The translations under genes and the position numbers were made by a program. Of a stretch of 64,000 nt of DNA, positions 45,014 through 52,770 are shown one piece after another (the stretch's first letter is position 1; every line of letters starts with the position of its first letter). The DNA lies in assembly GCF_014692505.1 (NCBI RefSeq), contig NZ_JACNYK010000002.1, forward strand, positions 434,001-498,000, in the 5' to 3' direction. Source of the stretch: Sphingobacterium arenae (lineage in GTDB: Bacteria; Bacteroidota; Bacteroidia; Sphingobacteriales; Sphingobacteriaceae). A model generated the notes under the pieces. That model worked only from the letters and a program-made list of their open reading frames with translations, was not told the origin of the DNA and made no database searches.

Positions 45014-45415
45014 TTATGCTGGAATATCCTGTCGCTCCTGTTTAAACTGCTCGACAATACACTGTCGGTGTCGCGTTCCCCACGCCGCCAGACTGTTAAT
45101 AACCGGAAGCAACTCGATACAATAATCGGTAAGTTCATAAACAACCGATATCGGTTGCTCCGAGATCACCGTACGTTTTACCAATAGGTTCATTTCCATA
45201 TCTTTCAATTCCCGACTGAGCATCTTTCCCGAAATCCCCTTTACCTCCTTAAGTATTTCCGAATAACGTCGTTTGCCAAAACCCAACAAAGAGATGATGG
45301 TAATTTTCCATTTACCATGCAATACATCCATCGTATCGTGCACAGCCGCAATATGTTTGTCGCAGCTTGCGTGATCCTGTCTTTCACAAGGTATATTTTC
45401 TATTTTGTTTTCCAT
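45014..45415 (-). CDS. HxlR family transcriptional regulator
   Basis: A 133-residue winged-helix regulator: VLHGKWKITIISLLGFGKRR, YSEILKEVKGISGKMLSREL and VYELTDYCIELLPVINSLA are the standard HxlR/MarR-like landmarks. Two cysteines near the N-terminus (Cys9 and Cys19) could serve redox sensing, as in some HxlR proteins that respond to quinones or aldehydes. The gene is divergent from a nitroreductase gene with a 110-bp shared control region that contains repeated GTTAC elements, so it probably controls that enzyme and itself. Confidence 0.9.
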   Translation of the reverse strand: MENKIENIPCERQDHASCDKHIAAVHDTMDVLHGKWKITIISLLGFGKRRYSEILKEVKGISGKMLSRELKDMEMNLLVKRTVISEQPISVVYELTDYCIELLPVINSLAAWGTRHRQCIVEQFKQERQDIPA

Positions 45416-45428
45416 AAAATGTCACTTA

Positions 45429-45468
45429 GTTACCCGAATGTTACTATTACTTTTTGTCCCTTGGTTAC
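45429..45468. promoter_or_regulatory. GTTAC repeats in the HxlR/nitroreductase control region
   Basis: Three direct GTTAC copies at 45429-45433, 45440-45444 (11 bp apart) and 45464-45468. They sit between the divergent starts at 45415 and 45526, where the HxlR protein would be expected to bind. The elements are short, so the call is tentative. Confidence 0.3.
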
Positions 45469-45525
45469 AAATTTACACCAAATCATTGGATATTTGCATA
45501 GGTTTTATAAAAATTTAAATTACAG

Positions 45526-46155
45526 ATGGAATTACAAGACGCATTATCATGGCGTTACGCCGTAAAGAAATACAAAGAAGCCACCGTAGCGGACGACAAA
45601 ATCCGTCGCATTCTCGAAGCGACTAATCTCAGCGCATCCTCCGTAGGCATTCAACCTTATCGGGTTATCGTGGTCAAAGACAAAACGCTGCGCGCCGAAC
45701 TGGGAGCAGGCTCATTTAATACACAGATTGCCGACGCATCGCATTTACTTGTTTTCGCTGCCTATACCAATATTGATCAACATATGATAGAGGATTTTAT
45801 GGCACGTACAGCAGCGGCACGGTCCGTACCACTGGAACAACTTGCTGATTTCAAGCATAAACTAGATAGTTACCTTCTAGCACGCAGTGCCGAGGAAAAT
45901 CATCAGTGGGCCTCCCGTCAAGCCTATATTGGTCTCGGCACTGCCCTTATAGCTGCAGCAGCCGAACAAGTAGATTCTACGCCGATGGAAGGTTTCGATG
46001 CCGAACAAGTAGACCGCATCCTTGGGTTATCCGAAAAAGGATTACGTAGCGTAGTCCTATTGTCATTGGGCTATCGCGACGAAGAGCAAGATTGGTTGGC
46101 ACCTCTTAAAAAAGTTCGACTACCGGTTGACGAATTCGCCTTACAAGTTGGTTGA
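45526..46155 (+). CDS. Nitroreductase family NAD(P)H-dependent oxidoreductase
   Basis: An FMN-dependent enzyme of the nitroreductase family (NfsB-like, 209 aa): RYAVKKYKEATVADDKIRRI at the N-terminus with the FMN-phosphate-binding RYAVK, SASSVGIQPYRVIVVKD, QAYIGLGTALIAAAAEQVDS, and GLSEKGLRSVVLLSLGYRDEEQD near the C-terminus. Family members reduce quinones, nitro compounds or enones with NAD(P)H in the cytoplasm. It is divergent from the HxlR regulator gene, the usual arrangement for an inducible detoxifying reductase. A hairpin with a T-rich tail follows 25 bp downstream. Confidence 0.92.
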   Translation: MELQDALSWRYAVKKYKEATVADDKIRRILEATNLSASSVGIQPYRVIVVKDKTLRAELGAGSFNTQIADASHLLVFAAYTNIDQHMIEDFMARTAAARSVPLEQLADFKHKLDSYLLARSAEENHQWASRQAYIGLGTALIAAAAEQVDSTPMEGFDAEQVDRILGLSEKGLRSVVLLSLGYRDEEQDWLAPLKKVRLPVDEFALQVG

Positions 46156-46180
46156 GTAGAGTCCCACTTGTTTAATAAAA

Positions 46181-46219
46181 GAATCTCCCGGATCGCCAGG
46201 CGATTCAGGAGATTCTTCT
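46181..46219 (+). terminator. Probable terminator after the nitroreductase gene
   Basis: The arms GAATCTCC (46181-46188) and GGAGATTC (46208-46215) with a partly paired interior (GATCGCC/GGCGATT) are followed by TTCTA. The hairpin is clear, the T tract weak. Confidence 0.55.
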
Positions 46220-46277
46220 ACATCCTTATCAACAATTAAATTGAAATATCTACCGGAGTTTTTATTACTTTTACATC

Positions 46278-46517
46278 ATGAGCAACAATGATATCATGAA
46301 AAAGCTCCGCGTGGCTTTAAAATTCACCGACGATGACATCATCGAAGTACTATCCCTAGTCGATTTCAAGGTAACGAAAACCGAACTGGGTGCGATATTT
46401 CGCAAAGAAGACCACCCCAATTTTAAACCCTGCGGTGACCAGATACTCCGAAATTTTCTTAACGGGTTGATCATTTACAAACGTGGCCGCAGACCCGACA
46501 ATCGTCCGAAAGTTTAG
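46278..46517 (+). CDS. DUF1456 family protein, single-repeat form
   Basis: A 79-residue protein made of one DUF1456 (YehS) unit: MKKLRVALKFTDDDIIEVL, FKVTKTELGAIFRKEDHPNF, KPCGDQILRNFLNGLI. E. coli YehS contains two such units (about 156 residues), while this protein ends after the first with a basic tail (KRGRRPDNRPKV). Short one-unit versions are known in Bacteroidota, so this need not be a truncation. The function is unknown. It is convergent with the old yellow enzyme gene (17-bp gap). Confidence 0.75.
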   Translation: MSNNDIMKKLRVALKFTDDDIIEVLSLVDFKVTKTELGAIFRKEDHPNFKPCGDQILRNFLNGLIIYKRGRRPDNRPKV

Positions 46518-46534
46518 CGATATCCCATTTCCAA

Positions 46535-47599
46535 TTACCATCGTGCCCGTTCATATTGAACAGGCCACGCTATGTTTACCTTTAATTCATGAGCTGCCCT
46601 TAGTGGAAAATGCGGGTCCCTCAAAAATTCGCGGGCAATCATGATTAGATCGGCTTCCTCATTAACTAAAATTGATTCTGCTTGAACAGCATTCGTAATC
46701 AATCCTGCCGTAGAAGTCAGTGCACCTGTTTCCCGTTTTACTTTTGCTGCAAAAGGCGTTTGATAAGCCGGTCCAACAGTTATTTTTTGATGACTTACCA
46801 CACCACCACTCGTGACGTCCATCACGTCCACCCCTTTGTCTTTTAAAATTTGTGCAAGCGCAACAGCGTCCTGAGGTGTCCATCCACCTTCCGCCCAATC
46901 CGAACCTGGAATACGTACAAGTAACGGCTTTTCCTGCGGCAACACCGACCGTACGCCATCCAGCACCTCCAATAATAATCGAGTTCTATTTTCAAAAGTA
47001 CCACCATACGAATCCATACGTTGATTGCTTAAGGGAGACAGAAACTGGTGTAGTAGGTATCCGTGCGAAGCATGAATTTCGATAACATCAAATCCTGCCT
47101 TTAGCGCCCTTCCGGTTGCCGTCTTGAAATCCAAAATCACTTTTTGAATCCCCTCCATGTCCAATGCTACCGGTTTTGGGTAATTGTCTGCGTAAGGAAT
47201 CGCCATGGGAGCTACCGTCTGCCAGCCACCGTCTTCCAGCTTCACTGCATCACGGCCCACCCATGGAACCATGGTACTGGCTTTTCGACCTGCATGAGCC
47301 AATTGAATCCCCGGAATCGCGCCTTGCTGTTTAATAAAAGTATTAATTTGACCCAGCTTTTCCACGTGTTCGTCCTTCCACAGTCCTAGGTCCGAAGGTG
47401 ATATCCTTGCTTCAGGCGAAACACCGGTTGCTTCCACCAAAATCAACGCAGCGCCACCTACAGCAAAACTACCGAGGTGCACCAAATGCCAATCGTTGGC
47501 AAAGCCATCCAAAGCGGAATACTGGCACATCGGCGAAACGATGATTCTGTTTTTTAAAGTAATTCCTTTTATAGTAATCGGACTAAATAATTTGGACAT
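46535..47599 (-). CDS. namA: NADPH dehydrogenase, old yellow enzyme family (NamA/YqjM type)
   Basis: An FMN-binding TIM barrel reducing activated alkenes (enones, nitro compounds) with NADPH. Landmarks: KNRIIVSPMCQYSALDGFANDWH at the N-terminus (split motif with the Cys of the YqjM subgroup), GIQLAHAGRKAS, FDVIEIHASHGYLLHQFLSP with the catalytic His pair, LLVRIPGSDWAEGGW, and the C-terminal DLIMIAREFLRDPHFPLRAA. The length is 354 aa. Together with the nitroreductase nearby it forms a small electrophile-reduction neighbourhood, though it is on the opposite strand in a separate unit. Confidence 0.93.
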   Translation of the reverse strand: MSKLFSPITIKGITLKNRIIVSPMCQYSALDGFANDWHLVHLGSFAVGGAALILVEATGVSPEARISPSDLGLWKDEHVEKLGQINTFIKQQGAIPGIQLAHAGRKASTMVPWVGRDAVKLEDGGWQTVAPMAIPYADNYPKPVALDMEGIQKVILDFKTATGRALKAGFDVIEIHASHGYLLHQFLSPLSNQRMDSYGGTFENRTRLLLEVLDGVRSVLPQEKPLLVRIPGSDWAEGGWTPQDAVALAQILKDKGVDVMDVTSGGVVSHQKITVGPAYQTPFAAKVKRETGALTSTAGLITNAVQAESILVNEEADLIMIAREFLRDPHFPLRAAHELKVNIAWPVQYERARW

Positions 47600-47750
47600 A
47601 CGGGTTATTTTTAAACAATAAAATTCTTATGTTTCGTCAACATCCGAAGTTACAGACAAAGGGATTCTTTATCAAGACAAAATGTGGAAAGCAAGTCATA
47701 AAAAATCGTTCATCCAGCGTTGGTAAAACGAGAGACGACGTACTCCTAAC

Positions 47751-48659
47751 CTATGGTTGACTTAACCATTCTAATACATTTAGTAGCAAAAACACATGAT
47801 CTTTACCATCTGGATGATTCATTCCAACTTTTCTACTATTTATACCTTTTAACAACGCAGTAAAGGAAGAAGCATCGGCGAAAATACAAACCCGGCCTTT
47901 GCCACATTCGAGTAATGCGCCATTCGCAAGTTGCGTTCCGATTATATAAGGCATGTCGTTTCGGATACCCGTTTCCGTTTCTTCTATCTTGGAAGGTAAA
48001 TAAATACGGTACGCCGCATCTAATACCGCAAACACCTCTGCATCTTCAGGAGGAATAAAACCGCTACCTCCCCAAAAACGCAGTTGATGAACCTGCCTCC
48101 CTTTTCTATCCGTCACTGGCGAAGGAAGTAGATTTCCGATCTCTCTAGTGAACAGCTCTGGCTGCCCATCTACCCGATGGGTGAAACCATTGATCAAATT
48201 AAACCCAAATCGTGCAGCTAAACTACCTACCGCACCCGCACTCGGCATCTGATCTGTGATGATGAGCAAGCTTCCTCCCTCATCATGCACCCAGCGATAA
48301 AGCGCTTCTATTTCCTCTTCTCTATAGACGGAAGTATTAGGAAGATCCCACAGCGAAGGATGACTTAAGGCATTCACCGTTACAAACACTTTTGCTTGGG
48401 ATAAAACATCCCTTTCAATAGCTGCTTTATAAGCTCGCAATCGATAACCTTCTGCCTCTACGACATCTGCAAACCCTTTGTATTGACCTGAAAGAGAAAA
48501 GGCATTATAATGATATTGATCGTAGAGCAGCAATGGACCATTTTTATGCGGATACAATGGATACGTCAACTTAACCTTAAAATCAGGATCAGAGACTGTT
48601 TGTCCACCCGAATAAGATGGCGCAAAGATGAGCAATAAAATAAACGCTAAGACTGTCAT
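47751..48659 (-). CDS. Secreted amidotransferase-like (DUF4350-type) protein
   Basis: A 302-residue exported protein (signal peptide ending SYSGGQ). The body resembles a class I glutamine-amidotransferase-like fold as in DUF4350: GPLLLYDQYHYNAFSLSG, then RWVHDEGGSLLIITDQMPS (the nucleophile-elbow region, with no cysteine) and GKGRVCIFADASSFTALL. Without the catalytic Cys it is unlikely to be an amidotransferase; similar domains bind carbohydrate or act as structural units. It begins 2 bp after the end of the next gene upstream (48662-49303), so the two are co-transcribed. The function is unknown. Confidence 0.7.
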   Translation of the reverse strand: MTVLAFILLLIFAPSYSGGQTVSDPDFKVKLTYPLYPHKNGPLLLYDQYHYNAFSLSGQYKGFADVVEAEGYRLRAYKAAIERDVLSQAKVFVTVNALSHPSLWDLPNTSVYREEEIEALYRWVHDEGGSLLIITDQMPSAGAVGSLAARFGFNLINGFTHRVDGQPELFTREIGNLLPSPVTDRKGRQVHQLRFWGGSGFIPPEDAEVFAVLDAAYRIYLPSKIEETETGIRNDMPYIIGTQLANGALLECGKGRVCIFADASSFTALLKGINSRKVGMNHPDGKDHVFLLLNVLEWLSQP

Positions 48660-48661
48660 AA

Positions 48662-49303
48662 CTATTTTCCTGCTTTAACCCAACGATCATCTTGAAAACA
48701 CTGCATCTCAACTGTCTCTTTGGATTCGTCTGCATAAAAAGTAACAGGCATAGCCGCATCCGGATTTATAAATTCCCGATCTGTTATACAAGCAAGCGGT
48801 ATACGTTTTCCATCCCATTCTTGAACGAGCATTAAGCCATCGCTGTCAGGGAAAATCTTGATTACATACGTTTCGTCCCGTTGGAGATAATAATCCCCCT
48901 GATATAAATGAGCTAACGAATCGCTAAGTAACTTTCGCTGTGTAGGATCGAAATCCACTTTGATTAAGTCAACTCTTTCCAAAATCTTTACGGCAGTAGG
49001 TGGTAGGCCATTAAATGCCAATTTATATTCTTCCTCGATAGATTCAAAGGTCAAATTTCCAGTTCTTTTGAGCGAATAGCGGCGATCATCCCAGACCTGT
49101 CGAGCCTCCAACTGATCGTCTATGATCTCAAATTGAATATAAGCTACTCGATTCGGAAACCGGTAAAAACCCTCAAACGGTTGTAACGAAGTTTGCCCTG
49201 CAACACGATCAGCAAACGGATTACGATTGCCCATAGCAACGTGCAACCCACACAGCCCTATAAGAGCCACCAATACCCAAAGTTGTTTTTGTTTCTTTTT
49301 CAT
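48662..49303 (-). CDS. Secreted protein with two DUF3471-like beta repeats
   Basis: A 213-residue protein with an N-terminal signal or anchor (LWVLVALIGLCGLHVAMG). Two similar stretches are visible: FEGFYRFPNRVAYIQFEIID with QLEARQVWDDRRYSL (about residues 43-80), and YQGDYYLQRDETYVIKIFPD with MLVQEWDGKRIPLACI (about 133-172). Both have a G-x-Y-y-pattern and a short hydrophobic loop then a W-D-K/R-R, like the DUF3471 domain that follows some beta-lactamase-fold proteins. No catalytic motif was seen. It is followed by the amidotransferase-like protein gene after 2 bp. The function is unknown. Confidence 0.65.
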   Translation of the reverse strand: MKKKQKQLWVLVALIGLCGLHVAMGNRNPFADRVAGQTSLQPFEGFYRFPNRVAYIQFEIIDDQLEARQVWDDRRYSLKRTGNLTFESIEEEYKLAFNGLPPTAVKILERVDLIKVDFDPTQRKLLSDSLAHLYQGDYYLQRDETYVIKIFPDSDGLMLVQEWDGKRIPLACITDREFINPDAAMPVTFYADESKETVEMQCFQDDRWVKAGK

Positions 49304-49395
49304 CTGTATATAATTATCCTTGTTTTAATGAATGAGACAAGTATAAATAACACCTTATTTAAAAGCCTCCGTCTGGATAAATCTGTACAGAATTG

Positions 49396-50451
49396 TTATT
49401 GCTGCTGTAGGTATTGCTTTGGCGTCATGCCAACTATCTGTTTAAAAGCGGTATAAAATGTGGTTTTAGAATTAAATCCCGATCGGATGAAGATCTCCTG
49501 GATACTATAATCGTTTTGTGTATTTTCTTTTAACAACTTTTTCGCATAGCGAATACGGAAGCCATTTATAAACTGATAAAAATTCAGATCGACACCGGTG
49601 TTCAGCACATAAGAAAGCTCATGGACCGACAATCCGATCTTGTCGGCTAATAGCGGTAAGGTTAATGTCGAGTCCAAATAAGGCTTATCGCTATCCATCA
49701 AGGAAAGTAGCCTTTCCTTGAAAAACCCCACTTGTCCTGCCGTCAGTCGTTCCTTATCCTTACATAATATCGCTGCCTTTATAACGGGCACCTCCGAGTC
49801 TACGAGCTGATAAATTGCAGTTTGTGATAACGCATAATAACAAAAAGCTAATACGCCAACCAAATAAAACCCGTCCATCAGAGGCGATAGAGAAGGAACA
49901 AAACGGACAACCAGAGAACAAACGCCCAAGAACAACATCCCCCACCATATATTAAGCACCCATTGGAGATCCACGTCATGGACATCAGCGGAGATCTTTT
50001 TCAACAATGCGCGGTGTCTACGTAATAGCACATACGTCCAAATACCGTATAGAAGAAACTGAATATATAAAAAATAGCGTATTGTATAGACGACAAAATT
50101 AGGTAAGTCGTACCCGCCCGGGAGCAACAGAATAAGTAATAAGGTCGGTGTAAAGTGTAAAAAATATTTAAACGGCAACTGGTCGGGAGATATATATAGG
50201 TTTATAGCGACGAAAAAGCAAGGTAATATTGCCCATCTCCCAAACTCTAAAAAGTATAGCAGTGCCACCTGTTCTAACATGTTTACGCTTTCCAATAAGA
50301 GTTGAATAAATACACTCGACAGAAAAAAGCTACAGATTCCCAGAAACAGATTGGCTCCTTTATTAGCTTTGGGTTGATTGAACAAAAGGAGTAAAGCGAG
50401 TAGAAACAAGCTTCCACCGCATAGTCCATAAATTAAGATCTTGTATATCAT
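49396..50451 (-). CDS. Membrane-anchored AraC family regulator
   Basis: Residues about 1-225 hold around seven hydrophobic segments (for example LFLALLLLFNQPKAN, FLGICSFFLSSVFIQLLL), and the C-terminus is an AraC-type helix-turn-helix (LSYVLNTGVDLNFYQFINGF, then IQEIFIRSGFNSKTTFYTAF, ending GMTPKQYLQQQ). Such membrane-bound AraC proteins are common in Bacteroidota and are thought to sense signals at the membrane. The DNA-binding part is intact. The closest possible target is the pair of secreted proteins downstream (92-bp gap), which lie in the same orientation. The Gfo/Idh gene upstream ends 129 bp away, so this gene probably has its own promoter. Confidence 0.9.
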   Translation of the reverse strand: MIYKILIYGLCGGSLFLLALLLLFNQPKANKGANLFLGICSFFLSSVFIQLLLESVNMLEQVALLYFLEFGRWAILPCFFVAINLYISPDQLPFKYFLHFTPTLLLILLLPGGYDLPNFVVYTIRYFLYIQFLLYGIWTYVLLRRHRALLKKISADVHDVDLQWVLNIWWGMLFLGVCSLVVRFVPSLSPLMDGFYLVGVLAFCYYALSQTAIYQLVDSEVPVIKAAILCKDKERLTAGQVGFFKERLLSLMDSDKPYLDSTLTLPLLADKIGLSVHELSYVLNTGVDLNFYQFINGFRIRYAKKLLKENTQNDYSIQEIFIRSGFNSKTTFYTAFKQIVGMTPKQYLQQQ

Positions 50452-50579
50452 ACGTCTGTATAACCAATTAAAGATAAAAAGTTTAGACGAGATATTTAGC
50501 CATCTGTATCCATCCGGACTATAAATTTATTTCATCAACATACCACAAAGTTTATTCTACATTCCTCATAAAAATTTTA

Positions 50580-51794
50580 TCAAACAGCATATTCTGGTTT
50601 CCAATATTGTGTTTTTTCGGTCTCTATAGCATCTAACCCCATGCAAATAGCGATTGCAGAAACGCGACCTGTCTCCACATTGGATGCTGGTGTTTTACCA
50701 TTTACGATGCAATCTTGAAAATCAATCAAAGCACTTATCGTAGGTTCAACCATCTTCTCACCAGATGCTAGATATGGAATTTCTGTTTTTTCGCCCTGCG
50801 TCGCGTTTAAAATTGTTGCTCCCGTCACCCCGTCGACCGTACCCAATGTCCGTTTTGTTACTTCAGGATAGATATATGCTTTATTACGTTCTATTTCGAT
50901 CGTTGCTTTATTGCCTAATATTCTGATCTGATAACCATTAAATGCGTTAGACAATACCGAAGTATATGTTGCCTTTATACCCTTTTCATATTCATAGACC
51001 GTCCGTACATTATCATGTGTCTCTCTCCCATCTTTCCAATAGTCGATCCCTCCCAACCCGATCACTTTAGTAGGATGACTAGCCGTCATAAAGTTCACCG
51101 CATCGATCTGGTGAGCACACAGTTCAGATAAAGGTCCCCCACAAAGATCTTTATACATCCGCCAATTAATAACCTTTTCTAACGTTGGGTCTTTAACAGG
51201 GTATCTCCAGTCCGAGTTTCGATTATATTGGCATTCAAAACTGTATGTATCCCCTATCCATCCTTCGTTAATGACTTTCTTTACTTTGTGATATAGCTCG
51301 AAATTTCTGTACTGAAAACCCACTTGAAAAACCAATCTCGAATCTCTTACCCTTTTAACTAAGTCCAACGACTGTGCGATGGTAAAGGCCATAGACTTCT
51401 CGACATACACATGCTTATTAGCCGAAAGTGCCGCTACTGCCATGGCGTAATGCAGATACAACGGTGTCGCAATGATAACCGCGTCCAAATTTTTGTCCGC
51501 CAATAACTGTTCATAATCTGTATAGGCTTTCGCTTTTGGATCGGCTTTTGCCATGGCTACGCTTAGATTGTCAGGAATAATATCGCAGCATGCCACGACT
51601 TTCAAACCCGAAACTTTGCCTATTGTATTTATCAATCCCAGCCCACGTTTTCCCGTGCCGATAACGCCCACCTGAACGATATTTTCGCTGAAGGAGGTCT
51701 TTCCTAACAACGACGTTTTAGTAACCATCAAACCGCCCAGCGTTAAAACCGTACCGGACACAAATTTTCTTCTACTTATTAAGTTATCTGACAT
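50580..51794 (-). CDS. Tat-exported Gfo/Idh/MocA family oxidoreductase (PUL 3)
   Basis: A 404-residue oxidoreductase with a twin-arginine signal (SRRKFVSGTVLTLGGLMV), a Rossmann segment VQVGVIGTGKRGLGLINTIG with GxGxxG, VYVEKSMAFTIAQSLDLVKR (here EKS in place of EKP), and CGGPLSELCAHQIDAVNFM with the SxxxxHxxD pattern typical of the family's substrate side. It is the last gene of PUL 3, 20 bp after the DUF5017 gene. An exported NAD(P)-dependent oxidoreductase at the end of a SusCD operon suggests an oxidative step on the imported glycan. Confidence 0.9.
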   Translation of the reverse strand: MSDNLISRRKFVSGTVLTLGGLMVTKTSLLGKTSFSENIVQVGVIGTGKRGLGLINTIGKVSGLKVVACCDIIPDNLSVAMAKADPKAKAYTDYEQLLADKNLDAVIIATPLYLHYAMAVAALSANKHVYVEKSMAFTIAQSLDLVKRVRDSRLVFQVGFQYRNFELYHKVKKVINEGWIGDTYSFECQYNRNSDWRYPVKDPTLEKVINWRMYKDLCGGPLSELCAHQIDAVNFMTASHPTKVIGLGGIDYWKDGRETHDNVRTVYEYEKGIKATYTSVLSNAFNGYQIRILGNKATIEIERNKAYIYPEVTKRTLGTVDGVTGATILNATQGEKTEIPYLASGEKMVEPTISALIDFQDCIVNGKTPASNVETGRVSAIAICMGLDAIETEKTQYWKPEYAV

Positions 51795-51814
51795 TCTTCA
51801 ATTATTTATTAGTT

Positions 51815-52741
51815 TTACGGTTCCACGACCTTAATATCCACTTGCTTTACGATCTGCTTATCATTATACGCTGTTTTAGCCGAAGCAACGAAAGTAGCAG
51901 TGTACGTACCAGCCTCGGTATATACATGTCTAAATTCCTGCAGCGGCATATCAGCATATCCCTTTATCGGAATACTCCTGTCTACTCCCATATCAATTTC
52001 ATCCACTTGAAAGGATTTAGAGATTCCCCATTCTTCATACTCCAACCGATGTCCAGAAGTAGCCGCCAACAACAAAATTGTCGACGCGACAGTACTAGAA
52101 GATGTTAATAAGGTATCCTTTTTTACAAGCTTCCATCCCATCGATGCGTAAGAAGCTAAATCGACAGTATGACCATACTCCGTATTTACCCGAAGCGCAT
52201 GCGAACGAGTCCTCCAATTTCTGCTCGGAATAGCTCCCTCAGGTACCGGTGGCGCTACATATCGATAAGCGATAAAGAACGGCCGCCCCTCCTCCAGCAT
52301 ATCTACCAAACTCACTGTACCCGATGATTGCCAATTGGTTTGCCAAGGTGCAGGCGCTGCCCATTGAAATCGAGTGCTGAGATCATGCCATGTTGCCTCA
52401 CTTACATCTTCGTATTTATAAACGCCATTAAAATCTGTGGAGAACATCAACTGTACCTGTACGGCCTCCGTGGGCGTATTATGCGTATCAAATGTAAACA
52501 TCATATCTTTCACTTTATCAATTCGAGGCACATCCTTAAAGTCGTATGCATTGCCTACTTCACCCGAGTAGAAAGAAAGTTGTGCAGGGTCTCCTGTCAA
52601 GAGAAACTCAGCCTGTTCACCCGCCTTTATCGTTAAGCTTACTGGCTGTACAGAAAAAGTGGATATATCCTCAGCCTCTTCCTTTTCACAGGAATTCAAT
52701 ATGGCTAGGCATAATAATATGCCAATTAAACGAATTTTCAT
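51815..52741 (-). CDS. DUF5017 lipoprotein, probable SusE-like surface glycan-binding protein (PUL 3)
   Basis: A lipoprotein (CLAILNSC lipobox near residue 18) of the DUF5017 family, which occurs after SusCD in Bacteroidota operons. The sequence begins with a beta-sandwich pattern (VSLTIKAGEQAEFLLTGDPA, SFYSGEVGNAY) and ends with a PKD/Ig-like strand set (EFRHVYTEAGTYTATFVASA). No enzyme motif is seen. It is 308 aa and follows susD after 29 bp. It probably helps capture the glycan at the cell surface. Confidence 0.82.
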   Translation of the reverse strand: MKIRLIGILLCLAILNSCEKEEAEDISTFSVQPVSLTIKAGEQAEFLLTGDPAQLSFYSGEVGNAYDFKDVPRIDKVKDMMFTFDTHNTPTEAVQVQLMFSTDFNGVYKYEDVSEATWHDLSTRFQWAAPAPWQTNWQSSGTVSLVDMLEEGRPFFIAYRYVAPPVPEGAIPSRNWRTRSHALRVNTEYGHTVDLASYASMGWKLVKKDTLLTSSSTVASTILLLAATSGHRLEYEEWGISKSFQVDEIDMGVDRSIPIKGYADMPLQEFRHVYTEAGTYTATFVASAKTAYNDKQIVKQVDIKVVEP

Positions 52742-52770
52742 ATTGCTAAATTATATTTTTATCATATTTA

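Noticed and set aside
51900-51910. GTGTACGTACC inside the DUF5017 gene
   Set aside because: Within coding sequence, flanks do not match the consensus, and no promoter position.
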